DNA of 64,000 bases from Agrostemma githago (lineage: Eukaryota; Streptophyta; Magnoliopsida; Caryophyllales; Caryophyllaceae): positions 32,683,577 through 32,747,576 of the forward strand of contig OY288254.1 in the NCBI GenBank assembly GCA_958450325.1, read 5' to 3'. Made by a program: the position numbers and the translations under genes. Below are positions 55,264 to 64,000 of this stretch, in pieces (positions within the stretch are counted from its first letter, which is position 1; the number at the start of each line of letters is the position of its first letter). The notes under the pieces were generated by a model. That model did no database searches. It had not been told where the DNA came from and saw only the letters and a program-made list of their open reading frames with translations.

Positions 55264-56848
55264 TGATGGGAGGGATTTGTCGCGGATCCCGTCGTCAAAT
55301 AATAACCAACTAACCTAACTAGGGTAGCTAGGGCAAGTCGGGTCGAATCCACAGGGACGAAAATGCGTTCGGACTAATGGGTGCTACGGTCTTGGACTAG
55401 GTTCGAGACGAGCTAATCTAGGGGGTTAGCTAGGTACTAGTCTAAGGTCTAAAACAAGGAAAAGGAAGACAAAACAAGTAACTAACGACTAAAGAAAGCA
55501 AAGAAGGAAAACTAGGGTTAGGTCGGGTTCATGGATGCGAAGAAAACAAAAAGGGGGAAACGGGGCCACTAGCATGCCTTCGAGGCCTAGGTAACACCGA
55601 TCGGGCTCTCGCTACGTAATCGGTCTAGGGGTCGTCCTCACCGGGCTCTCGCTACGTAGTGACGCGACCAAACTAACCAACCAAACACATACATACAAGA
55701 GAATATGCAAGAAAAACAAGGATTGATCGTCTCTAGTCTCACAAGCATTTCATCGAACATGTGGAGTGCAAGGTTGATGAGAAACAACAAAAACAACATC
55801 TAGCACTACCCATCTCACCCTAATCATCCGCAATCACAACCAATCACCCTAATAGCCCTAGCAAGATTCTACTCAAACATATCTAAGCTAAAACTAACAA
55901 TAACAAGATGAACTAAAACAAGAACAAGAGCATACATATGTAAACTAACAAAAAGGATGAACAAAACAATAAACAAGATCTAAAGATTGAAACTTGAATA
56001 CTAAAACAAAGATTAAGAAAAAGAAAAAGAGATATTATACCATACAAGAGAGGATGAAAAGAAGAAATCTTGCATAAATGGAAGAAAACCCAAATACATC
56101 AACCAAGGTTGTCAATCTTGGTTGGATTCTTCAAGAATTCCCAAATTACAAGAGTTAAACTAGGTTTAAGGACTAATTACCGACTAATCTACACTAATCT
56201 ATGCTAATCTATGCTAAACTAAGCTAGGGTTTATTGTCTAATCAAGGATCTCCCATAAACAATACAAGAGGGAAGTATTTATATGGGTACAAGAATGAAG
56301 GAGGATGAAACAATGAGTTGCGTGCTACAGCTCCACGGTCCCGACCGGGAAGGATCGGTCCCGACCGGGACGAGCAATAACACAGCCTGGTGTTATTGAT
56401 AACACAGCGCGGTGTTATGCTTGATCCCGACCGGGACGGGCCCAGGTCAGTAGCTTCGCTAAATGCACACCTCATCCCGGAGGGGATGAGGCCTTCCCGA
56501 CCGGGATGGGTCTTGTAGGCCTCAAATAAGAACTTTTTGGTCCCTCCTTGCTTCTCATGGGCTTCTCACCGATTCTCGGGACTCGGGATCGGGTCTAAGA
56601 GGCTCGGGATTGGGTCCCAAGGTCTCGGGGTCGAATCCAAGGCATCGAGTGATCGTTCCTTCACTTCGTTGGCTCCGAAAAGTGTATGTATCGAGTCGGA
56701 TTTGCTCCAACTCTTCACAAATGGTCTCGAGAACCTGAAACGAACTAAAGGAAGCATAAGTAGCCCATAAACCGCTCCCAAGGAGCGATTCCACAAGGAA
56801 AATGGGACCAAAACACAGTAAAATAGGCACTACAAACTACACTTATCA
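55264..56848 (-). repeat. solo LTR H, same family, inserted in C
   Basis: 1585 bp in minus orientation, from TGATAAGTGTAGTTTGTAGT (56848) to ...CCTCCCATCA (55264). GTGGG flanks it at 55259-55263 and 56849-56853. No internal sequence remains. Confidence 0.95.
56277..56508 (-). promoter_or_regulatory. LTR H promoter: dyads and TATA box, no C-tract
   Basis: CCCG-type dyads are at 56338-56350, 56358-56371, about 56423-56436, 56473-56488 and 56493-56508. Two AACAC-type dyads lie at about 56377-56398 and 56399-56418 (ATAACACAGCGCGGTGTTAT). On the minus strand the TATA box TATAAATA (56277-56284) follows. The C-tract seen in the other copies is missing. Confidence 0.65.
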
Positions 56849-56990
56849 GTGGGTTTGAAGGGAAGGCGCGCCCTACTCACCCATTTTCCTATTTTCTACA
56901 CATCTTTCCACAAATAAGTTGCAACTTGTTGAAATTTCTTACTTAGTTGCAAAATAAATGCGTACAACTCAAAATCTAGCCAAAAGGGCA

Positions 56991-57022
<32 letters not shown>

Positions 57023-57833
57023 AAAAGAAAGAAAATAAGAAAAAGAAAAGGCACAACAAATCAAAAAGAAAATTCAAAAGAAGAAAAAGAAACGGCATAG
57101 AAACTCAAAAGTCAAATGCGAAAGAAAAATGCCAAAAGAAAATCGTCTCACAAAAAGATTCCCACCATCTCAAAAATAAGCCTTTTTACGATCGTTACCG
57201 TGAAGAGCCTACCAAAGGATCGAGTCCCTAGGAAGGATGCTAGCGGTAATGATCGGTCTTCCCTCATTTTGCAATCATGTTCCACTTTTTTTTACTTGGA
57301 CTAGTTGGGCGATTTTTGAGCATGGGACGACCCTCTTGGCTTATCGCTAAAGGGGGCGGGGTCTCACTTACCTACAGTGTCGACTAACACCGTGGTTCAT
57401 CCTTTTTTCATCCCGCCGATCGTCCCGTAGTACGTTCTTAGAAGGTTAGGAGGAACCTAGGTAAGTTACCAACGTTTTTATTGCTTTGTTGTCATACTAT
57501 TAGGGTTTAGTTCGTATCGGTTTGTATTATTACTTCGGGAACGTTGTCATTTGCCTTGAGTCCTTAACCGGTGCTTCTTTCGCCGCTTTGTAGAGGGAAG
57601 CGGTATTTATTTCTTCTTGGGTGCAACCGATTGTCTGTTTATTTGTGTGTTTTTGTGTCCGGTTGCAGCCACAGTTTTGTCGCAAGATCTTACTTGCCTT
57701 GCGGAGTGCACTTTCCCTCTACGTGTACTCGCGTGAGTTGAAAGGGCGTAGGGTGCGCTAATACCCGCTCGGCTAGTTTAGTAGTTAGTTCGTGCTTACT
57801 CGAGGGCGAGTAAGGGTTAAGTGTGGGGGAGGT
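56849..57833 (+). other. element C 3' internal end with microsatellite and polypurine tract
   Basis: Non-coding, with (GAAA)n at 56990-57024 and the polypurine tract TTAAGTGTGGGGGAGG just before the 3' LTR. Apparent Lys-rich ORFs are produced by the A/G-rich sequence. Confidence 0.85.
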
Positions 57834-58053
57834 TATAAGTGTAGTTTGTAGTGCCTATTTGTTGTGTTTGGTCCCGGTTTCTCTTGTGAAATCGCTCTTT
57901 GGAGCGGTTTCTGGGCTACTTATGCTTCTTCTAGTTCGTTTTAGGTTCCCAAGACCATTCAAGGAGAATTGGAACGATTCCGACTCGTTTCCTACGCATT
58001 TGGAGCCAACGAGGAGAAGCGACGTTCACTCGGTGCCTTAGACTCGATCCCGG
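57834..58053 (+). repeat. element C 3' LTR, truncated
   Basis: The first 220 bp match 38058-38277 with about eight or nine differences, several being C-to-T or G-to-A in the 5' copy. The usual TG start reads TT. It stops at CTCGATCCCG, before the dyad array, and unrelated sequence follows. Confidence 0.9.
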
Positions 58054-60026
58054 TTTTCAACATGTGGCGGCGGCCACTCACGCGGCCCCCTCCCTGCTAA
58101 GGGCCGGTCCGATCTCGCATACGGGGCGAAGTGTCGGACCTCGATTTGGATGACGATCCGGACTTGTACTCGACGGGTGCGGGCACCCGTGTTTCCATTT
58201 GGGAATCGATCGAGTCGTGGTTGTAAATGTTTAAAGGTCGTTTTTTTTGGTAAGGAGACCTTTTTGGTGAACTGAAGTTGTCGTTGATTTGTGAAGTCGC
58301 CACCAAGTCAAATTATGGGGACTCGGAAACCGTTCAAGTCAACTTTGATCCCTTGCCGGCTCAAACCTGAGTGGCACGGGACCTAAAGATAAATACTTGT
58401 ACCCTTAAGCACTCCATGCCTGGAATGACTCTCATTGCCAATGGTTTCGGACATCCGTAAACCTTCGATTCTGAGTAAGGGGTGAGGCTACGTATTTGGA
58501 AGCCAACATCCGATAGACGTCAACGCCCAATCCCGCTCGCACTATAGTGGCCTCTACTAATCAATCGGTGGGCTGATATCCTAGTTCTTTTTTTGTGGTG
58601 GAAATACTGTAACATCCTTTGTTTTTACCCTATATCTTTTGCTATGTCGGTTGTTTAAGGACAAGTAAGCTTTGTCGTCAAACTAGTTGTGTTTACATTC
58701 TTTGCATGCGATTTAACGTGACAAGCAGGCCATGAAAAGATGCACGTAGGAGAGTAGAGAGTACTAGTATTATACGTATTAGCAAATCAGTTTTAACGCG
58801 ATAGTACAGATATTAGTCACTCTCGTGGTATACCTTACCTGGTATTCTGCTTAAGATGCGTTGGTTCGGCATTAATAGAGATGCGTCGAACCTAATAAGG
58901 CGAGCACCGGGACTAATACGGAACCCGGCCATCACTTTGTTCAGTTTTAGTTGTTTTACGTTTTGAATTCCGTGTTAGGTGATTTAGCATGCGATTATAA
59001 GGTCATAAAAGCAATAAATCATACGAAAAACTGTAAATGCGAATGTAAGTAAATCACATAGTGAGGAGTTGCACCCTCGGAGTGTACACTAAATGGGACT
59101 CGATGAATAGATAGTTTGAGAACGGATCTCGGAATTACTCGGGTCTATTTATTGTCTTTTAGTATTTGCGATTGAAGTTGGGACATTACGTATATTAGTA
59201 TATGTTTGTGGGCCTAGTGCCCACATCTAGTGTAGTCGTAGTGCATAATAATAGAAAGTGCAAGTATGGAAAGTTTTGTTTAGATGGCAACCTAGTGACG
59301 ACTCTATCAGCAGGCGGGTCCTCCTAGCTTGACCAGTGACTCCGGCAGAGCTCCGTTACCGTTTGACCTTCCCGCGGCTACTCTGGCAGAGTTTCGTTGC
59401 TTAAGGACTAGTTCTACGGCTAATCCAGCAGAACCTGGGCACTTGTTTTGAGCTAGTCGATCACAGGCACCTCGTTATCGAGTGGAGTGCTCGAAGGTGA
59501 GGAGTAGCGTCGATGTCGCTTTTTTTTATTATCGGAACTACAATCGAGTGGATCGTTTGCCTCGGGTGTCGGAGTGTGAGCCCTTAGCGAGAGTTTAGAG
59601 GGACAAGAGAGAGTTGAATTGTGTCGAAATGAGGGCGTGAAGGGGGGTATTTATAGGTGTTTTCGGCCCTCGTCGTCCATATAGGCGCATGATCTGAGAC
59701 AGACTAAGGGCGTGGGGAGACCCAGGCGCGTCAGGTGGTGCGGTTGGAGTTTTGAGGATACGATTTTGATACTTTCCAAAACCGAGAGACGGGTGTATGA
59801 TACTAAGCTTAGGGCTTAAGTATCCCGGTATTTACCCTAGCGCCGTGGGTTTAATGGGCCTCGGGTGTTGATCCTGAGGTTCGCTTGGCGCGATGTTGAC
59901 TCGGTTCGAGTTTTGGGACCGACTCGGGGTCCCGATGTCAGAATTGACTCTAATTAGTGTCTATGCAACCGTAACGACGCGACTATGGCTGCCATCATGT
60001 TAGTTTAATTTACCCGAATAATTTAG
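58054..60026. other. Tat-like non-coding sequence, probably LTR
   Basis: No gene found. 58230-58600 and 62960-63320 share a passage (GTCGCCACC..., GGTTTCGG(A/G)CATCCG, TCTGAGTAAGGGGT, GCGGCCTCTACTA-like) often seen at the ends of Tat/Ogre elements, from memory. A TATA-like GGTATTTATAGG is at about 59647-59658. Confidence 0.5.
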
Positions 60027-61318
60027 TTGATCCGTTCTATAGAAAAACTATCTAGAACACCGCAAACCCGCGCCGTGTTGCAGTCCTATCGTCATCGGGT
60101 GTTTGTTGAGCACCTCTGCAGCCACCAGGTCCAAATCCGGGTGTCTACAAAAGTGTTGGAAAAAGTTGAGAAATCTGGAAGACTGCTGAAGTGGGCTATA
60201 GAGCTAAGCAGATTGGGCATATCCTACCAGTCCAGGACTGCCATAAAGGCGCAGGCCTTGGCAGACTTCCTGGCAGAGTGTTCCCACTCAGAGGAAGACG
60301 ACCCACCCGCCGGCGAATGGACGGTGTACACCGACGGATCCTCCACAACCAATGGTGCGGGGGCAGGGATCGTACTCACTAGCCCTGAGGGGGCAGACTT
60401 CAAGCATGCGCTCAGGTTCACCTTCCCAACGTCAAACAACTAAGCTGAGTATGAGGCCGTACTGGCAGACATCAACCTAAGCCAAAGCAGCAGGGGCAGA
60501 AATACTTATCCTGGCTACAGAACCTCAGCTCATAGTGAATCAGATCAACGGTGAATACGAAGCTAGAGATCAGGCTATGGCCTCATACCTGGAAAAGGTA
60601 AAGCAAGAGCTGTCTGGATTGAAATCTTATGAAGTCAGGCAAGTCCCCCGGTCACAAAACAACCGGGCGGATGCCCTATCCAAACTGGCCAGCTCTAGCC
60701 TACAAGATATAAGAAGATCAGTATGGGTAGATGTAATACAAGAAAAGTCTACAGCACCCTACTAACTGGTGAATGTCATCAAAGAAACAGAGGCTGGAAG
60801 CTGGATGACCCCAATCATCCAGTTCAAGAAACATGGAACCCTTCCACAGGACCCAGCCCAGAAGAAACGAATGCCCGCCAAAGCTGCATGATTCATAATG
60901 ATTGGAGAAGAGTTGTACCGCAAATCATTTTCCGCCCCCTACTTAAATGCTTGGGGGCAGGACATGCTGCGGAAGTGTTGGATGACATACACTCTGGGAT
61001 CTTCGGTCACCACGTGGGAGGGCGGACCCTGGCACACAAAGCCTTGAGGGCAGGGTACGTACAACTGGCCAACCATTCTTGCAGATGCCAGAGACCTGAC
61101 CCAAAAATGCACGAAGTGTCAGCTCTTCGCCCCTGTAATACATGCCTCAGCTCAAGACCTCAAACCGATCTTATCCCCCATCCCTTTCGCTCGATGAGGG
61201 ATGGACATTCTGGGTCCATTTACTGTAGCAACCGGGGGCAGAAAATTCCTAATAGTGGGGATTGACTACTTCACCAAGTGGATTGAGGCTGAAGCTGTCC
61301 CGAATATAACAGAGCCGG
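60027..61318 (+). pseudogene. Tat-type RNase H and integrase fragment
   Basis: The order is the end of the gypsy RNase H region (LLKWAIELSRLGISYQ, AIKAQALADFLAE), the second archaeal-type RNase H (WTVYTDGSSTTNGAGAGIVL, then NNxAEYEA with a TAA, QVPRSQNNRADALSKLAS), the integrase zinc region (decayed, several stops and frame changes) and the first block of the integrase core (GMDILGPFTVATGG, FTKWIEAEAVPNIT). It is cut at 61318 by the LTR that follows. The second RNase H places it in Tat. Confidence 0.88.
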
Positions 61319-62777
61319 TGATAAGTGATATTTTAGTAGTGATTTACTCTTACTTTCACCCGTTATTTAGTCCGGTTTTGTGTTCTATAACTATTATATA
61401 GCTTATTATATGTTATTAAGTGTTAATTAAGGTTCGTTAGTTGTTTTAGTTATAATATTGTAGTAGTAATTGTTATTTTCCGAGGATTTGGTACTGCTTT
61501 GTCTCGTTTATATTTTATAGGTATCGTTCGGGAGTAACCGAGTAAAGACGAGTCGGATGAGACGGGTCAAAGATGTCAAGCTGAGGACGTTTGGTTGAAC
61601 TTAATCAATTGACCTGAATATACTAGCAAGTGGTTCCCACGAATTAATCCGTCACCCACCTTCAAAGCACAAAAGAAAGCACGTACAACTAGCATTTGAT
61701 TTTTGGAATTCCAAAAGAAAATCAACATCACGTGGCCTATGCTATATAGGAACTCTGGGTCTCACTTTTAAAAGGGGGATGAGGGAGATAAGTAGAAAAA
61801 GGAGGGTATTGAAGATACCCCGTAGAACTCTCGGTTTTCTTGTCTTCATTTGTTTTATTTAGATCAAATCTTCTTTCTCTTAAGTCGTTAGATTAGTTTA
61901 CGTCTGATTTCTTCAAATTTGGTACTATTTCTCCCTTCTTTTCTTTGATTCTTATTATTTGAGTTCATTGTCAATGTTTTTTAGCCAATTAATGTTATTG
62001 AAGTTCGCATATTTATCGTTTAACTAGATTTATTATGATGTTATTAGTATTGGATAATTTAAATAGTTCAATTTCAATCATGATAGAGTAGAAATTTCTA
62101 GGGTTAGGGTAGCACGGTTCGTCTTAATTGGGTTTTGTCGCGAGTCTGTTAAATTGTTGATTAGTTCTTCGTTATCTCTTTTTGAACGTTATTTCTGTAT
62201 GATTCGCTTGTCCTGGCTAGATTAGTTAATCAATTTAGTTGACCTAGACTTAAGATAGAGAGCCGAGTTTAAGTTAGACTTCCGTTCATTGGAGTAGGTC
62301 GACCTAGTAAGTAGCGAGAGCCCGCTAGGACCGTCCTATGGTAGATAGAGACTCGAGAGAGCCTGTCTTATGCCTATTAGTGACCTTAATCAACTATTTA
62401 TGAGTCCGACAACTCCTCTGAGACTACCTTGTTGACCTTGACCCTAGTCCCTAGTCCCTTTTATTATAGTACTACCTCCCATTAACTGGATACCTACCAA
62501 AGATTGAATATATGTGACGTATATTTTAATCAAATGGTAGGATTCCAATAAATGGGAGGAAGTATTTGTTATTGTTTTCTCTTATAGTTAGTTTAGTTAT
62601 TTTGTTTAGACTCATTCAATCCAAACTGAATTTCTCCGACTGAGCCTTTAACTAGATCGAGACTCTTTATTTAGCTCACCGTCCATGTGGATTCAATACT
62701 CGACTTACCCTATCTACCCAGATAGGAGAGTTAGGTTCTTGTTTGATTGTGGGGATTCGCGACAAATCTCTACATCA
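61319..62777 (+). repeat. LTR I, diverged Athila-like 5' LTR
   Basis: 1459 bp, TGATAAGTGATATTTTAGTA...TCTCTACATCA. It shares its first 9 bases and the U5 block (GTAGCGAGAGCCCG near 62313; GTGGGGATTCGCGACAAATC at the end) with LTRs A-H but is otherwise different. A TATA-like GCTATATAGG lies at 61741-61750. It has no dyad array. It interrupts the integrase fragment. Confidence 0.82.
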
Positions 62778-62780
62778 AAA

Positions 62781-62798
62781 TGGCGCCATTGCCGGGGA
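62781..62798 (+). promoter_or_regulatory. LTR I primer binding site (tRNA-Asp type)
   Basis: TGGCGCCATTGCCGGGGA, one mismatch from the site in C and D, lies just after LTR I. It shows this is a 5' LTR. About 90 bp of internal sequence follow before unrelated DNA begins near 62890. Confidence 0.85.
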
Positions 62799-62889
62799 CG
62801 GTGCTTAGTTAGATACTAGTCTTGTTTTGGTTTGAGTATTAGTTTTTTTTTTCTATTTTTTTTATTTTAATAAAAACAAAAAAAGACTC

Positions 62890-63722
62890 ACTTGAATGAA
62901 GAAGAATGAAGGGTAATTGTGGACATGACAAAGGTCCACCTCGACGCGGCCACGCGCGGGTTTGGGTAGGCGAATGACTCTCCATATGAGAAGGATCGAA
63001 TTGAAATTTAGGTCTATGTGGAGTCGCCACCGAATTTTATGGTTATTCGGAACCGCTCGAGCCCACTCTATGTCGTAGTGGGTCGTATACAAAATACGGC
63101 ACATTTCCGATGTCAGAGTTTATCGGGCTCGTCCCTTTGCATATCGATATAGATGCCGACTTGAGCGGTTAATCGTATATTGAATGACTCTCGTGCGCCA
63201 ACGGTTTCGGGCATCCGAAAACCGAGGTTCTGAGTAAGGGGTAAGGGTACGTGTTGGGAAGCCCACAAAGGACACCCAACCCCGCCCGCACTTTAGCGGC
63301 CTCTACTAAGAACTCGAATGACTTTCTAATACGCGTGCTAGTAAAACGGGAAAATGATATGCAAAGATTTATTTTCCCTAAACATGCGAATGGAATTGAA
63401 AGGGTTTCTAAGTCAATTTAATGCAACTAAAATTAACGTCAAAGTTGTATTTTAGCATGCGGGTTCATTTAGTATAATAAACGAATAATGATTAAATTGA
63501 CAAAAGAAACAAAAAACGCGTTTGTAACGATATAACGATATAACGAGTAATAACGGTTTGCAAATATTGAATTGAATCGAATAGATGCAAATATGAGGAT
63601 GCACGATTTGAAAAGATAGTATACATGTGATTAATTATACGCATGTTGACCTAAATCATAAAATACTATCGAGTTTGAAAAATAGAATAATGTACGACTT
63701 GTGTTTTAGTCGTTGTGAGGCT
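62890..63722. other. Tat/Ogre-like end sequence, non-coding
   Basis: This shares the conserved passage with 58230-58600 (see that entry). I see no ORF with coding character. It leads into the dyad array at the window end. Confidence 0.5.
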
Positions 63723-63942
63723 ACTCGATCGAGTGGTCGATGGACTCGATCGAGTAGGCCTGTAAAAAGCGATTTTGTTTTGCATTATGGACCGTACTCG
63801 GCCGAGTTATTGACCAACTCGGTTGAGTACATGGCCACTCGACCGAGTCACTGTGAGACTCGATCGAGTGGTGATCGTGATTAGCATTCTGACTTGATTT
63901 TGAGGTGCCACTTGACCGAGTGGGCTAGGCACTCGGTCGAGT
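63723..63942. repeat. array of eight ACTCG-NN-CGAGT dyads
   Basis: Sites are at 63723-63734, 63744-63755, 63796-63807, 63817-63828, 63837-63848, 63858-63869, 63910-63921 and 63931-63942. Five of the first six pairs are exact in both arms; the sites at 63817 (GGTTGAGT) and 63910 (ACTTG) have one decayed arm base. The centre pairs are AT, AT, GC, GT, AC, AT, AC and GT. Spacers are unrelated in sequence, so this is not a simple tandem repeat. Confidence 0.85.
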
Positions 63943-64000
63943 GCTCTCTGTACGAATTAAGATTCGTTTGTAAAATCGTGTTTTATGTCGAAAATCATTT

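Larger units (their letters stand above)
38058..58053 (+). mobile_element. element C: non-autonomous Athila-like LTR retrotransposon with nested insertions
   Basis: The parts are the 5' LTR 38058-39636, a tRNA-Asp-type primer site, internal sequence 39658-42968, 54838-55263 and 56854-57833 (about 4.7 kb in total), and a 3' LTR 57834-58053 cut after 220 bp. It has no protease, RT or integrase, only one orphan ORF. Removing element D (target duplication GATGT) and solo LTR H (GTGGG) restores colinearity with D. About eight or nine differences in the 220 bp shared by the two LTRs make it the oldest layer of this nest. Confidence 0.92.

Noticed and set aside
63723..63942. CRISPR-like array
   Set aside because: Repeats are 12 bp, symmetric and irregularly spaced (9 to 41 bp apart), in plant transposon DNA. 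No cas gene or leader is present.

Overview
This window looks like intergenic heterochromatin from a large, repeat-rich plant genome, most likely a eudicot. The evidence is a Ty1/copia element with an initiator-Met-tRNA primer site, Ty3/gypsy elements of Tat and Athila type (dual RNase H in one, tRNA-Asp primer sites in others), and an L1-like LINE. I found no convincing host gene, tRNA or rRNA gene. The species cannot be fixed from the sequence; Caryophyllales is only a weak guess.

Layout, left to right. (1) 1-9584 is a minus-strand copia element cut by the window edge. Its 5' LTR holds a 5'-truncated LINE (5211-8310) with a 17-bp target duplication. (2) 9585-11611 is a scrambled gypsy remnant: an RT fragment, then a gag fragment, then a 218-bp piece that recurs at 34705-34923. 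(3) 11612-29673 is part of a minus-strand gypsy-type element with a very long LTR (about 3.5 kb once insertions are removed). It is interrupted by a solo Athila-like LTR (13052-14698), a complete 9.3-kb Tat element (18111-27428) and a small LTR fragment flanked by two copies of the same 543-bp host segment. (4) 29674-32968 is the 3' part of a non-autonomous Athila-like element. (5) 32968-38057 is older Tat-like debris with a hierarchical minisatellite (33242-34560) and two gene-like fragments with introns, one resembling plant-mobile-domain proteins.

(6) 38058-58053 is a non-autonomous Athila-like element (called C). A second member of the same family (called D, 42969-54832) is inserted into it in the opposite orientation. 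D in turn carries a young gag-protease-only retrotransposon (50354-54296) in its 5' LTR. A solo LTR of the same family (55264-56848) is also inserted into C. (7) 58054-64000 is Tat-type debris plus a diverged Athila-like LTR with a primer site (61319-62798).

Nothing acts as a pathway here. The useful relations are between layers: 5-bp target duplications (ATACT, ATCGT, CTTAC, GATGT, GTGGG) let most insertions be ordered in time. The non-autonomous C/D family has LTRs, a tRNA-Asp primer site and one orphan ORF, and must borrow RT and integrase from a relative.

The most unusual signal is a set of arrays of short dyad-symmetric sites built round CG-NN-CG. They lie just upstream of the LTR TATA box in all the 1.5-kb LTRs that reach that far, again inside the C/D internal regions beside a second TATA-like box, and in an apparently unrelated sequence at 63723-63942. 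Their flanking bases change together so that the symmetry is kept.
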